Assembly (NCBI GenBank): GCA_012519925.1
Contig: JAAYPF010000019.1
Span: 1 to 64,000 of the forward strand
Source of the DNA: Clostridiaceae bacterium
GTDB lineage: Bacteria; Bacillota; Clostridia; Acetivibrionales; Acetivibrionaceae
DNA length: 64,000 bases
Reading direction: 5' to 3'
The notes beneath the pieces are model-generated. The model saw nothing but the letters and a program-made list of their open reading frames with translations. It was not told the DNA's origin and searched no databases. Positions within the stretch are counted from its first letter, which is position 1. The number at the start of each line of letters is the position of its first letter. The translations under genes and the position numbers were made by a program. Shown piece by piece: positions 31,530-42,609 of this stretch.

Positions 31530-32243
31530 ATGCTAAATTTTCTTGGAATTGGTAGTGCATTCAACACAGTTTTAGGTAATACTAGTGCTTTTATTAAAAA
31601 TAAATCCAGCCTTTTTCTAATTGACTGTGGCAGCACGGTATTTAACAGAATACAAAAACTTGATTTACTAGCTGATATAAGGAGCTTATATATTACTATA
31701 ACACATACACATCCCGATCATATAGGGAGTCTTGGAGAACTTATACTATATTCCCACTATTATTTAAATCATAAGCCTAAAATATTCTTTCCAAATAGTT
31801 CTCTTTTGGCTTCTATACTTACTAATATGGGTGTTGATAGTGAATTTTATGAACTAATTTCAAAACCTAGCACCCAAATATTTGATGAAAACTTAAACAC
31901 TGTTGATTTAACTTTTATTCAGTCCTCCCATGTTAAAAAAATACCTTCATATAGTATAATCCTTAAGTATGGTGTTCAAATAATTTATTATAGCGGTGAT
32001 TCATATCAGATACCTATATCAATTATAGAAGGTCTTGAAAAGGAATATATAGATATTTTATATCAAGACACTTGTGGTTTAGATTATGAAGACAATCCTC
32101 ACCTATCCCTAAATAAACTTGCAGAATGCATCAAGCCACAACTTAGATCTAAAATATATTGCATGCATGTGGATCAACAATTTGACAAGTCTAAAGCCAT
32201 AAGCTTAGGATTTAACGTTAGTGAGTTGGTTGAAGGTTTATAA
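31530..32243 (+). CDS. MBL-fold metallohydrolase
   Basis: THTHPDHIGSLGELI. Confidence 0.9.
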   Translation: MLNFLGIGSAFNTVLGNTSAFIKNKSSLFLIDCGSTVFNRIQKLDLLADIRSLYITITHTHPDHIGSLGELILYSHYYLNHKPKIFFPNSSLLASILTNMGVDSEFYELISKPSTQIFDENLNTVDLTFIQSSHVKKIPSYSIILKYGVQIIYYSGDSYQIPISIIEGLEKEYIDILYQDTCGLDYEDNPHLSLNKLAECIKPQLRSKIYCMHVDQQFDKSKAISLGFNVSELVEGL

Positions 32244-32256
32244 GGTTAAGAAACAT

Positions 32257-32314
32257 AAAAACTGTTATAAAATAAAAATCAATTAAGATAGAAATTTTAT
32301 AACAGTTTTTTTTT
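32257..32314 (+). terminator. Hairpin AAAACTGTTATAAAAT/ATTTTATAACAGTTTT + T-run
   Basis: 16-bp perfect inverted repeat between convergent genes. Confidence 0.8.
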
Positions 32315-32373
32315 GAATTCCAAATATTCATTTGAATTAGTAAACAAGTCTAAAATCATTTTGGAGGAATAAT

Positions 32374-33180
32374 CTAATTTGCTATTTTCATTTCAAGCCT
32401 TAACTTATCTGCTACCATTGCAATAAACTCAGAATTTGTTGGCTTGCCCTTTCCAAGATTGACGGTATATCCAAATAACGAATCTATTGTATCTACCTGT
32501 CCTCGGCTCCAAGCAACCTCTATAGCATGTCTTATGGCCCTTTCAACCCTACTTGGAGTTGTGTTATATTCTCTAGCTATAGAAGGATACAATAACTTTG
32601 TAATTGAGTTAATTACGTCAAGATCTTTTACAACCATCATAATCGCATCCCTTAAGTACTGATATCCCTTTATATGAGCTGGAACACCAATTTCATGCAT
32701 AATACTTGTAACTTCGACTTCAAGATTTCTAGGTTCAGAAGATTGATAAGGCTGTTTAAAATCGTGTCCTTTCTCCGACCTTATTACATTAGATTGAGTA
32801 ACATTTTTAAGCTGACGAATTCTAGAAACTAAAACATCCATGTCAAAAGGCTTCACAACATAATATTCAGCTCCTAAAGCTAAAGCTCTTTGAGTAATTT
32901 TATCCTGCCCTACAGCAGATAGTATTATAAATAATGGTCTTTTACTGATAGGGGTAGAACCAATCTTTTCTAATACACCCAAACCGTCTAAATGCGGCAT
33001 AATAATATCTAAAATAGCTATATCAGGCATTTTTGATGTTATTAGATCAAAAGCTTCTATCCCGTCTCTAGCTACTCCAACAACTTCAATATCATTTTGG
33101 TTGTTAAGATATTCATAGAGTATATCACCAAATTCCCTGTTATCATCTGCAATAACTACTTGTATTTTTTTTGAAGACAA
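32374..33180 (-). CDS. spo0A: Sporulation master regulator
   Basis: Receiver domain plus C-terminal '[46 protein letters not shown]'. Confidence 0.97.
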   Translation of the reverse strand: MSSKKIQVVIADDNREFGDILYEYLNNQNDIEVVGVARDGIEAFDLITSKMPDIAILDIIMPHLDGLGVLEKIGSTPISKRPLFIILSAVGQDKITQRALALGAEYYVVKPFDMDVLVSRIRQLKNVTQSNVIRSEKGHDFKQPYQSSEPRNLEVEVTSIMHEIGVPAHIKGYQYLRDAIMMVVKDLDVINSITKLLYPSIAREYNTTPSRVERAIRHAIEVAWSRGQVDTIDSLFGYTVNLGKGKPTNSEFIAMVADKLRLEMKIAN

Positions 33181-33397
33181 TTTTATTTCCCCCTTAACTT
33201 TTGTAGAAACTTTTACATTTCATAATTATATTATATTTACCATTCGACAAAATTACAAGAACTATTATGCTATTTTTTAACATTTTTATGTTTCCATATC
33301 CAGAATAGAGCATTAATATATACATTAAAAGACTTGCTATAACTACCTTTTTCTTTCTTTATCTAAAACAAATATATTATTGTTTTACAACATAAAA

Positions 33398-33430
33398 ATT
33401 TCCCGGAAATCCAACAAATTTCCGGGAAAT
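33398..33430 (-). terminator. Terminator ATTTCCCGGAAAT/ATTTCCGGGAAAT
   Basis: 13-bp perfect inverted repeat, T-run on minus strand, downstream of spoIVB. Confidence 0.8.
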
Positions 33431-33458
33431 ATATGTTATATATTTAATATAAGCTGAT

Positions 33459-34778
33459 TTAGGAAGCATTATCAAGACTATGTTGCTGACTATCAACAGC
33501 ATTTTTTAGCATATTTTCAATAAATATTCCGTATCCCCTTGTTGGGTCATTAACAAGCACATGGGTTACTGCTCCTATCAACTTGCCGTTTTGAATAATA
33601 GGACTTCCTGACATTCCCTGAACTATTCCACCGGTTTTTTCTAAGAGCTCATTGTCCTTAATTTTTATAACCATTCCCTTTTGCTTGTTTGAAGGTTTTT
33701 GTGAAATCTTTTGTATTTCTATTTCATACTCTTCTATGGCTTTCCCATCAATATTTGCCAGTATTACAGCACTTCCAAGTGCAACTTCATTCCTTAATCC
33801 TACAGGATATAATTTATTTGGAAACTTACTTAGCATATCCTTATTTAGTATCCCATATATGCCATAAGGACTGTTTTTTCTAATAATTCCTAATTCTCTA
33901 CGTTCTTCAATGAGCACACCTTTTAATTCACCAGGATTCCCAGATCGCCCTTTAATAATTGTCAAAATACTTGATTCAACAATTTCTCCATTTTCCACCG
34001 GCATAAGTGCACCTGTATCAATATCAGTAATTCCGTGACCTAAAGCCCCAAAGGCATTGTTCTTAGGATCGTAAAAGGTTAATGTTCCAATTCCTGCAGT
34101 ACTGTCCCTCACCCACATTCCTAAATGATACTTATTATCTTCAACAGACTTTATGGGTTTTATTGTTACAACACAAGTTTTATTGTCTCTCTTATATTTT
34201 ACTTTAATGTCTTCCCCATTACTTTGATCTATTTCTTCTATCAAAGCCTCTGTACTATTAATATTCTTTCCATTAACTGCAATAATCAAATCCCCAGCCT
34301 TGATTCCTGCTTTTTTTGCAGGTAATTCTTTTTTCCCTTCAAGAGTTTCGATGTCCGACATTCCAACTACAAGAATCCCTTCAATTTTAAGCTTAACTCC
34401 TATTGTATTTCCACAGGCAACAACTTCGTGATACGGTACCACATCCACCTGTACTGTTTTTATAGGTATAAAACCTAGAATACTCATGCTTATATTTACT
34501 GTACCTAACCTTTGAGGTTTTATTAAAATAGGATTTATCAATTTAACCAAGCTATTTTTCTTAGATTTATTATTTTCAAGCCTAATGATATCGTTCTTGT
34601 CTGCTTGTATATCAACAAAAAAAGGACTTTCCAGATTATATACATATTCCTGACTTTCAAATATTATTAATTGATTTGGTAAATCAAGTATTACTCTTAT
34701 ATATGTTATTGCCATTATTACAAAACAAATTAAAAGGAAAATACCTAGTTTTCCCCTCGTTGATTTTACATGTTTCAC
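33459..34778 (-). CDS. spoIVB: SpoIVB peptidase
   Basis: PDZ domain, ALGHGITD and GIVQGMSGSPIIQNGKLIGAVTHVLVNDPTRGYGIF. Confidence 0.96.
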   Translation of the reverse strand: MKHVKSTRGKLGIFLLICFVIMAITYIRVILDLPNQLIIFESQEYVYNLESPFFVDIQADKNDIIRLENNKSKKNSLVKLINPILIKPQRLGTVNISMSILGFIPIKTVQVDVVPYHEVVACGNTIGVKLKIEGILVVGMSDIETLEGKKELPAKKAGIKAGDLIIAVNGKNINSTEALIEEIDQSNGEDIKVKYKRDNKTCVVTIKPIKSVEDNKYHLGMWVRDSTAGIGTLTFYDPKNNAFGALGHGITDIDTGALMPVENGEIVESSILTIIKGRSGNPGELKGVLIEERRELGIIRKNSPYGIYGILNKDMLSKFPNKLYPVGLRNEVALGSAVILANIDGKAIEEYEIEIQKISQKPSNKQKGMVIKIKDNELLEKTGGIVQGMSGSPIIQNGKLIGAVTHVLVNDPTRGYGIFIENMLKNAVDSQQHSLDNAS

Positions 34779-35012
34779 GGCGATTCACTCCCCTGATGTC
34801 TTTTTATGTTGACTAGCCCATAATCTTTAGACCGTTTCAAAAGTAATTTATGAAATAATCAGGATATAAATTTCTACTTAAAACGCTAATCATAAATTAA
34901 CCTAATATAAACTTATTTATTCAGCCAAAAACTGCATCAATAATGCGAACACTTTGAAGTTACATAACAGGTTATTTACAGGATTCTTCCATAATTCAAA
35001 ATCAAACAAAAA

Positions 35013-35042
35013 AACCGATGTTTCCTAATGGAATTCATCGGT
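35013..35042 (-). terminator. Hairpin AACCGATG...CATCGGTT
   Basis: Inverted repeat downstream of recN. Confidence 0.6.
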
Positions 35043-35084
35043 TCTTGACTTATAACTTTAAAACCCTTTATCTCGCTATTTTTT

Positions 35085-36824
35085 TTAATTAATCTTATTC
35101 TCACTCTTATATTTCCTCGCATATTCAATCATTTCTTCAGCATGCTTTATTGTAATGTCGGAAATATTCGTGCCACCTATAATTCTTGCCACTTCATGTT
35201 TTACCTCATTATCATCAAGTTTTCTAACCTTTGTGCTTGTACTACGGCCATTTACAGACTTTTCTATATAATAGTTATTATCAGCCATACAAGCAATTTG
35301 TGCTAGATGAGTAACCGAAATAACCTGATGGTTTTTTGATATATAAGACATTTTTTCGCCCACTTTCTGGGCTGCTTTCCCACTGACTCCTATGTCAATT
35401 TCATCAAATATTAGGGTGGAAATTTTGTCTACATTAGCAAGAATGGTTTTTATAGCTAGCATAATACGCGACATTTCTCCTCCAGAAGCTATCTTTGCTA
35501 AAGGCTTAAGGGGTTCACCCGCATTTGTAGAAATTAAAAACTCAACCCTATCCAAACCATTATGATTATATCTTCTATCCCCGCTTTCATTAGTGCTCTC
35601 GTCAAACTCAATATTAACTCTAAGCCTTGCATTTTTCATTTCGAGATCCTGTAATTCGTACCCAATCTTTTCCTCTAGTAGCTTTGCAGCTATTTTCCGT
35701 TTTGAGCTTATATTTTTAGCAATCAAAAAGAGTTCTCCCTCTGCCTTTTCCAAGTCATCTCTTAGCTTATTAACAAGCTCTTCATTATTTAGTATTTCAT
35801 TAAGCTCAAGTTGTGCATTCTCCATAAATTCTTTAATTTTTTCTATGGAATCTCCATACTTCTTTTTGAGCTTAAAAATCAAATCCAACCTTTCTTCAAT
35901 CTGCTCTAGTAATTCGGGATCATATTCGACTTCATCCCTTTTATTACGAACTTCACAAACAATATCTTCCAACTCAAAAGATATGCCCTCAAGCCTTTTT
36001 GTCAATTCAAAATAACTTTCATCTAACTTTGATATATCTCCCATAATAGAAACAGCTTCTCCTATATTATCCGAAGCCGATTTCTCAGTTTTGCTTCCTA
36101 CACCAATCAATTCGTATATTTTAGACAAAGTAGCAATGATTTTCTCTGAATTTTGAAGAATTGTTCTCTGCTTATTTAACTCCTCTTCCTCATTAGCTTT
36201 AAGCTTTGCCTTTTTAATTTCGTCAATCTGAAATTTCAAAAAATCTATTTTCCGCTCTCTATCATTTTTATCTCCCGAAAGAAGTTTTAATCTATTTTTT
36301 ATTTCACGATATTTATTCAAGCTATCACTATATTTATTCTTTAACTCATGTATACTTTCGTCACCAAAGGAATCGAGCAAATCTATATGACTGTCTGTAC
36401 GTAGTAATGACTGGTTATCATGCTGTCCATGGATGTCTATAAGCAGCTCTCCTATATGTTTAAGCATTGACACTGTTGCAATTTTACCATTAATCCTGCA
36501 ACTGTTTTTACCACTTAGGGTAAATTCCCGGGAAATAATCAGTGTTCCGTCTTCTTCAGGCTCAATTCCGTATTCATCAAAGAAGCTTTTTAGCCTATCA
36601 TCATCAATTATAAATACAGCTTCAACTACAGCCTTATCCTTACCTGCTCTGATTAAATCCTTAGAAAGCCTTTCACCTAATATAGCTTTTATTGAATCAA
36701 TAATTATAGATTTACCTGCACCCGTTTCGCCAGTTAATACATTCAAACCCTCTCCAAGCTCAATTTCAATCTTATCAATAATAGCTATATTTTGTATTTG
36801 TAATTGCTGAAGCACGAATATCAC
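35085..36824 (-). CDS. recN: DNA repair protein RecN
   Basis: LNVLTGETGAGKSIIIDSI, ASGGEMSRIMLAIK, IFDEIDIGVSG. Confidence 0.96.
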   Translation of the reverse strand: MIFVLQQLQIQNIAIIDKIEIELGEGLNVLTGETGAGKSIIIDSIKAILGERLSKDLIRAGKDKAVVEAVFIIDDDRLKSFFDEYGIEPEEDGTLIISREFTLSGKNSCRINGKIATVSMLKHIGELLIDIHGQHDNQSLLRTDSHIDLLDSFGDESIHELKNKYSDSLNKYREIKNRLKLLSGDKNDRERKIDFLKFQIDEIKKAKLKANEEEELNKQRTILQNSEKIIATLSKIYELIGVGSKTEKSASDNIGEAVSIMGDISKLDESYFELTKRLEGISFELEDIVCEVRNKRDEVEYDPELLEQIEERLDLIFKLKKKYGDSIEKIKEFMENAQLELNEILNNEELVNKLRDDLEKAEGELFLIAKNISSKRKIAAKLLEEKIGYELQDLEMKNARLRVNIEFDESTNESGDRRYNHNGLDRVEFLISTNAGEPLKPLAKIASGGEMSRIMLAIKTILANVDKISTLIFDEIDIGVSGKAAQKVGEKMSYISKNHQVISVTHLAQIACMADNNYYIEKSVNGRSTSTKVRKLDDNEVKHEVARIIGGTNISDITIKHAEEMIEYARKYKSENKIN

Positions 36825-36984
36825 CTCACATTTTCAATTAATAAAAGCCCGATTATCACTTTAATCTTATCGCCTTATCGTGCGGACTTTATAAAATACA
36901 AATTCCTATACTCTAAAGAAATATAAAACAAGCATTCTCAGCCCTTTTAACTAGAAAAGGGGAAATTTTACAGTTCCTAAAGGT

Positions 36985-37452
36985 TTATTTATCCTCTGCA
37001 CCCATCTTTGCCATTTTATTGAATTTATCCACAAGTTCCTCTGCGATTTTTTCCGCTCTGCATACTATCATTACAGTATCATCACCAGCTATTGAGCCGA
37101 CGATTTCGGGCCAATTCAAAGAATCTATTGCTGAGGCTGAAGCCTGAGCCATACCAGGTAGTGTTTTAACAACTACTATATTGTTGGCATAGTCACTTGA
37201 AGTATAGGATTCGGTAAAAATAGTCATAAGTCTGTTATAAACTACATTCTCGGTTTTTGCAAAAGGTGCATATTTATAACGCCCGTCTTCCGACATGACC
37301 TTAATCAATCTAAGCTCCTTTATATCCCTAGATATTGTAGCTTGTGTAACATCCATTCCAATAGCTTTAAGCCTATCTGCTATTTCTTCTTGGGTTTCAA
37401 TTACTTCTGATTCTATTATCTCCAAAATCTTTGCCTGTCTATTATATTTCAT
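36985..37452 (-). CDS. argR: Arginine repressor
   Basis: DVTQATISRDIKELRLIKV, GSIAGDDTVMIV. Confidence 0.95.
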   Translation of the reverse strand: MKYNRQAKILEIIESEVIETQEEIADRLKAIGMDVTQATISRDIKELRLIKVMSEDGRYKYAPFAKTENVVYNRLMTIFTESYTSSDYANNIVVVKTLPGMAQASASAIDSLNWPEIVGSIAGDDTVMIVCRAEKIAEELVDKFNKMAKMGAEDK

Positions 37453-37453
37453 G

Positions 37454-38323
37454 CTATTTTATTTTTTCTCCTCTATCATATATTTTGCTTCTTAATACAT
37501 CAAAAAAATTCCTATCGCTTAACCTAATCATCTTCAAAATATGGGAAGATTTCTTTGTAATTATTTTATCTTGACCCAATAATTCATATCCATTCTGTCC
37601 ATCTACAGTAACCATTGCTCCATGACAGTTGGTTTCAGCTACCAAAACCTCAAGCACTCTTTCCCCCGTAGTTATAAAAGATCTCGAGTACAGAAGGTGT
37701 GGACATATAGGCGTGACAATAATAAGATTTACATCCGGCTCTACTATAGGTCCACCGGCTGAAAGCGAGTACGCTGTAGAACCAGTCGGTGTTGAAATAA
37801 TCAGACCATCTCCGGGATACAAATCAACAAACTGATTATTAAGATAAGTTTTCAGGTGTAATATTCTTGACATCCAACCCCTTGAAATAACTACATCATT
37901 TAATACAATGTCATTCATTATTTCTTTATCATCCCTAATAATAGTTGTCTCAAGCATCATTCTTTCCTCAATGGCAAATTCACCATTTACCAAACGCTTC
38001 ACTGCAGAGTCTATTTCATTTTTATCAACTTCTGTTAAGAACCCCAAATTACCAAGATTTATCCCTAGTATTGGAATTTTTTTACTAAATACTTTCCTTG
38101 CACATTTTAAAAATGTCCCATCACCGCCAAGGCACAGCATTATATCCGACTTTATTATCACCTCGTCTTCATGGAGGTTTTGTAATTCTTCGCCAATGTC
38201 AGCAGCCAAATCATCTGCCATAACAGGCTGAGCTCCATTAGCCTTTATACTCTTTACAAGCAAAGAGGTAATATTTAGACCTTCATCCTTGTCCTTATTT
38301 GCAATTATTCCGATTTTTACCAT
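37454..38323 (-). CDS. nadK: NAD kinase
   Basis: LCLGGDGTFL, NLGNLGFLTE, STPTGSTAYSLSAGGPIV. Confidence 0.96.
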   Translation of the reverse strand: MVKIGIIANKDKDEGLNITSLLVKSIKANGAQPVMADDLAADIGEELQNLHEDEVIIKSDIMLCLGGDGTFLKCARKVFSKKIPILGINLGNLGFLTEVDKNEIDSAVKRLVNGEFAIEERMMLETTIIRDDKEIMNDIVLNDVVISRGWMSRILHLKTYLNNQFVDLYPGDGLIISTPTGSTAYSLSAGGPIVEPDVNLIIVTPICPHLLYSRSFITTGERVLEVLVAETNCHGAMVTVDGQNGYELLGQDKIITKKSSHILKMIRLSDRNFFDVLRSKIYDRGEKIK

Positions 38324-38368
38324 TTCGTACCTCTCTGTATTTAATTTATTCTTTATTTTTTAAATGAA

Positions 38369-38851
38369 CTATTCATTATCTTTTGAATTGTCCTCAATTA
38401 TATCTTTATCCACGCGAGCTGCTTCTTCTTTTGCACGACGAAGCTCTTCCATCTGCCTTAGATAATTGATCTGCGTTTCAGTTTTTCCTGAAAACCTTTG
38501 ACTGTCATTTGCTTTATATGCACTACTTACTTTTTCCTTCATTAATTGACTAATTTTATTCTTATGCTCATCTTCACCAATCTTCTTATTAATTAAGTCC
38601 ATATTGCAATCTGCAACCTCTTTCAACTCATCAAACTTTGCACTCGTTATAATCGCAGCATGAGAACATACCGGGCATACTACGAGATGTTCTGTAGAAT
38701 ACGGAATTATGGGAATAAAAAACAAAGTAAACCAAGTGCGTCTTGTATATAACTGCCACAACTCTTCGTTATTACAGCGGTCACAGTGGTTTCTAAACAC
38801 TGGTCCGTGATTTTTTGTCGTTTGTTTACCCCATCCAATAAGTAGAAACAT
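38369..38851 (-). CDS. Zinc-ribbon protein
   Basis: CDRCNN...CPVCSH. Confidence 0.7.
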   Translation of the reverse strand: MFLLIGWGKQTTKNHGPVFRNHCDRCNNEELWQLYTRRTWFTLFFIPIIPYSTEHLVVCPVCSHAAIITSAKFDELKEVADCNMDLINKKIGEDEHKNKISQLMKEKVSSAYKANDSQRFSGKTETQINYLRQMEELRRAKEEAARVDKDIIEDNSKDNE

Positions 38852-38878
38852 ATTACTTCACCTCTCAATTTGAGTGTC

Positions 38879-39715
38879 CTACAGCACTTTAACAAACTCA
38901 TCAAACAAATAATTAAATCTCTCTCTCATATTGAAAATACTCTTAAAAGACATAGCTTTGTTAAACCAGTATTGTGCTCTTTTATAATCGCCCATTTTTA
39001 TACTACACAAACCTAAATAATAGTAATTTACAACGCCAGGAGAAGTTTCAATTGATTCTAAAAGATTATTTTCTGCTTTATTATACTCCTTCATTTCAAA
39101 ATAAACAATTCCAAATAAAATGTTCATGGTCAAGTTTTCATTTTCAAAATGCTTCTTAGTTATGACATTATATTTTTCATTGCCTTGCTGATCTAATATC
39201 TTTCTTTCTAGTAAAACCAGCAATCTACTTTTGCATTCGGAATTAGCAAGATGAATTTTCTTTCTTAATACCAAAATCGGCTCTTCCACTCCACCTAAAG
39301 CCATATTAACAACTTCTTCTAAACATATAGTCTGAGCATTTTCTCTATCCATTTCATTGCATTTTTTCAAACACTTGAGAGCTTCTTCGTAATTTTTATT
39401 ATCATAATGTATCATACCTAAAAACGAATGATATACCTCTGAATTTGGTTTTAATGAAAGTGCTTTTTCTGCCAGTTTAACTGCTTGATCATAACGTCCC
39501 TGTTGAGATAAAACAAGAGCTTTATGAATAAATAAGGCACTACCCTTTTTGTTTAAAGATATAGCCTTATCAAATAATTCAAGAGCCTTATCATACTCCT
39601 CTTGACTTACGAGCTTCTGTGCTTTTGAAAACAAAATTTCGGCTTTTAACGGTCCAACCATATAAGCTTCCTCCTGTAAATGCAAAATTGGCATAAATAT
39701 ATATATGCACCTCAC
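38879..39715 (-). CDS. Tetratricopeptide repeat protein
   Basis: Repeated TPR motifs (EEYDKALELFDKAISLNKK, GRYDQAVKLAEKALSLKPN, GDYKRAQYWFNKAMSF). Confidence 0.85.
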   Translation of the reverse strand: MRCIYIFMPILHLQEEAYMVGPLKAEILFSKAQKLVSQEEYDKALELFDKAISLNKKGSALFIHKALVLSQQGRYDQAVKLAEKALSLKPNSEVYHSFLGMIHYDNKNYEEALKCLKKCNEMDRENAQTICLEEVVNMALGGVEEPILVLRKKIHLANSECKSRLLVLLERKILDQQGNEKYNVITKKHFENENLTMNILFGIVYFEMKEYNKAENNLLESIETSPGVVNYYYLGLCSIKMGDYKRAQYWFNKAMSFKSIFNMRERFNYLFDEFVKVL

Positions 39716-40103
39716 GATGCAATAAACTCGATTTTTCTTAATTATAACATACTTTATTATTTCTTAACCACTAGGTTAAAAAAATACAAATATTTTTTAA
39801 CAATACTATATTCCCGATTATTGAAGGATTTTTTCTAGATGCGTAGAATATATATAGGCAAGACCTATTTCTTAAAAACACTCTAAATTTCTTATGTTTA
39901 CTACAATTAAATGTTTTTATTAAGGTGACTAAAATTAATGTCCTAATAATTATTACCAAAGATGAATCAAATAAGATACTCACTAAATTTCTTTCCTCTA
40001 AAACTAATGAATAAAACCTGTCCTTAGAGCATAAAGTTTATGGAATGCTCTATTGTTTATCTCTATTTTACTGTAAGAAAGGGGGACAACAGGGGTTTTA
40101 CCC

Positions 40104-42362
40104 TTGTTTATTTCCATGAGAAAACTAATTTCTATTTCTACCTTATTTATTTTTGTGCTCATTCTTTCGCAAAACATTCTTTATGCCAACCCAAATTATT
40201 TACAAGAGACATTAAAAAACGTACACTCCTGTGTTGTAATAGAGCGATCATCAGGAGAAATACTATTTGGCAAAAATGAAAATCAGATTAGATATGCTGC
40301 AAGTACAACTAAAATAATGACTGCAATTATTGCCCTTGAAAATGCAGATCTAAAAAAAGTATTACCCGTTTCTCAATCTGCAGTAAAAGAAATAGGAGCA
40401 GGAGGTTCAAACGCTGCCCTTATCCCTGGTGAGAAAATAGTTCTTGAGGACGCTTTAAAACTAATGCTTGTAAGCTCTGCAAACGACTGTGCTAATGTTA
40501 TAGCAGAAAATGTGTTTGGAAGCAAAGAAGAATTTTTAAGAAAAATGAATGAAAAAGCAAAAGAAATTTGTGCAAACAATACCACCTATACAAATCCTAT
40601 CGGTCTAGACGAAAACGATGGTGCACAATACTCAAATCAGCTTACTACAGCTATAGATCTTGCACTCATTGCACGCTACGCTATGAATATAGATGAATTC
40701 CGCAATATAGTCTCGCTAAAGACTGTTACTGTTCCCCCTACTAATAAGCGTAAGGAGGAAAGAACTTTTTCAAATACAAATAAAATACTCGGAAATTTTT
40801 ACGAGAACTTTAGTATAACAGGAGTAAAAACCGGATATACAATGAAGGCGGGCAAAGTACTTGTTTCTTCAGCAATAAACAGTGAGGGAATAGAGTTGAT
40901 CTCTGTAGTTATGGGGATCAATAGCAATACAGTATTTAGCTGTACCGAAGCTTTATTGAAATATGGATTTTCAAATCCCAATCTAAAAGAGTTCTCAATG
41001 AGAAACAAACCCTACAAAGTTTTAATTAGCAGTAATACATTATTAACCGAACCAATATTAGCAGAAGATACAGTGTTAGTACCAATTAAAGAACTATCCC
41101 ATTGTCTAAAAATAGATCTTGATTGGATTGCGGAAGACCAAACAATAATCCTTAAAAAGTATGGTAAGTATATTCACATGGGAATAGGTAAAGACTCCGC
41201 CTTTGTTAACGGTAATATAATCCACCTTAAGCATGCACCTCTTATAGAAAACGGTACAGGTTTTGTACCCTTAGAACCCATTGCAGAAACCTTTGGTTAT
41301 GAAGTAAAAATTGATTCTACGAATAAAACGGTACAAATTGACAGTCTTCCGTTTATGGAAAATGCCTTAAGCGTTTCAGAAAGTGTTTACTATTATTCCA
41401 ATTCCGAACCCTATGAAATTAAAAATATCCAAATCATAGATGACAAGATTTATGTCAATAGTACCTATATAGATCCATTAATACAGCATAAATTTAGTTT
41501 GGAGTTTTTTCCTGAAAGCCGAATTATGACAATTGACAATACACCAACTTACATTGATAAAAGGACAGAAAAGTTCGGCGAAGAGATATATGTTCCATTG
41601 GCAGACTTCGCTAAAAACTTAGGAATGAAAGTGTTTTGGGCTGAAAACACCAAAACTGTACATATGTTTTATGAAAATCTTTTTGTAAACCCTGAAAAAA
41701 ACATTGAAGATTTAGCTCCTGAGCATTTTGTCTATGCCTCTGTTAAGGATAATACTCCACTGTATAATTCAATAGGAGGAAAAATAAGTTCTCATATTAA
41801 GGGTGGAAAGGTTGAAATTATAAGAGATAGAGATTATAAATGGTATTATATTAAAAGCGGAACTCTATCGGGGTGGACAAAAAGGGAGTATCTATCCATA
41901 GATACTAAATTCGACTCCTCCGAGGATAGGCTCAATAATTCTGAAACTGAGTATTTTGTTAACAACTATTTCAATTTGACCAGCCAAACTAATTATCTGA
42001 TATGGGTGGATCTAAAGAAACAACTCATTAATATTTTCACAATAGATGAAGACCTTTGGAAACTAGAAAGACAAATACCCTGTGCAACAGGGAAAAATAT
42101 TTCCCCCACAATAAAGGGCACCTTTTCCATTAGTAGTAATCGTGGAACTTGGATGCCTGCTGGAGGTAATATATGGGTTAAAAACTATGTAGGTTTTTAT
42201 TCTTCATATTTCTTTCATTCGGTAAAGGTGAAACGGGATGGGACATTATATGATGGAACTGTTGGAACAGTGGCGTCAGCTGGATGTATCAGAATGCCTC
42301 TTGACGCTAGTGAATGGTTCTCAAAAAACATTCCGGTCAATACCACTGTATTTATTCGCTAA
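40104..42362 (+). CDS. D-alanyl-D-alanine carboxypeptidase (S11) - stalk/SH3-like - L,D-transpeptidase (YkuD) fusion
   Basis: STTK, SAN and KTG triad motifs; C-terminal HSVKVKRDGTLYDGTVGTVASAGCIRM; signal peptide. Start may instead be ATG 40116. Confidence 0.92.
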   Translation: MFISMRKLISISTLFIFVLILSQNILYANPNYLQETLKNVHSCVVIERSSGEILFGKNENQIRYAASTTKIMTAIIALENADLKKVLPVSQSAVKEIGAGGSNAALIPGEKIVLEDALKLMLVSSANDCANVIAENVFGSKEEFLRKMNEKAKEICANNTTYTNPIGLDENDGAQYSNQLTTAIDLALIARYAMNIDEFRNIVSLKTVTVPPTNKRKEERTFSNTNKILGNFYENFSITGVKTGYTMKAGKVLVSSAINSEGIELISVVMGINSNTVFSCTEALLKYGFSNPNLKEFSMRNKPYKVLISSNTLLTEPILAEDTVLVPIKELSHCLKIDLDWIAEDQTIILKKYGKYIHMGIGKDSAFVNGNIIHLKHAPLIENGTGFVPLEPIAETFGYEVKIDSTNKTVQIDSLPFMENALSVSESVYYYSNSEPYEIKNIQIIDDKIYVNSTYIDPLIQHKFSLEFFPESRIMTIDNTPTYIDKRTEKFGEEIYVPLADFAKNLGMKVFWAENTKTVHMFYENLFVNPEKNIEDLAPEHFVYASVKDNTPLYNSIGGKISSHIKGGKVEIIRDRDYKWYYIKSGTLSGWTKREYLSIDTKFDSSEDRLNNSETEYFVNNYFNLTSQTNYLIWVDLKKQLINIFTIDEDLWKLERQIPCATGKNISPTIKGTFSISSNRGTWMPAGGNIWVKNYVGFYSSYFFHSVKVKRDGTLYDGTVGTVASAGCIRMPLDASEWFSKNIPVNTTVFIR

Positions 42363-42462
42363 TATTTAACATCGCTTTTTTACGCATTTTCCAATTATCG
42401 CTAACCAATTGATGTAAGGCTTCAAATTATGTGATTGCTTGAAATGATCTTGTAAATAAATT

Positions 42463-42498
42463 TAATAGCCCTAGATTATCTAAATCAAGGGCTATTTA
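42463..42498 (+). terminator. Hairpin AATAGCCCT...AGGGCTATT
   Basis: 9-bp inverted repeat downstream of the fusion gene. Confidence 0.65.
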
Positions 42499-42609
42499 TG
42501 TATGATAAAAAAACAAGCTCTTATTCTATGATAACGACAAAACACAATTTGAGAATTTCCCCATAATGTAATGGTTGAAAGTTGTTTTTGTTATCATTAG
42601 ATATATGTA

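Noticed and set aside
34281-34420. PDZ/transmembrane variation in SpoIVB
   Set aside because: Normal SpoIVB architecture
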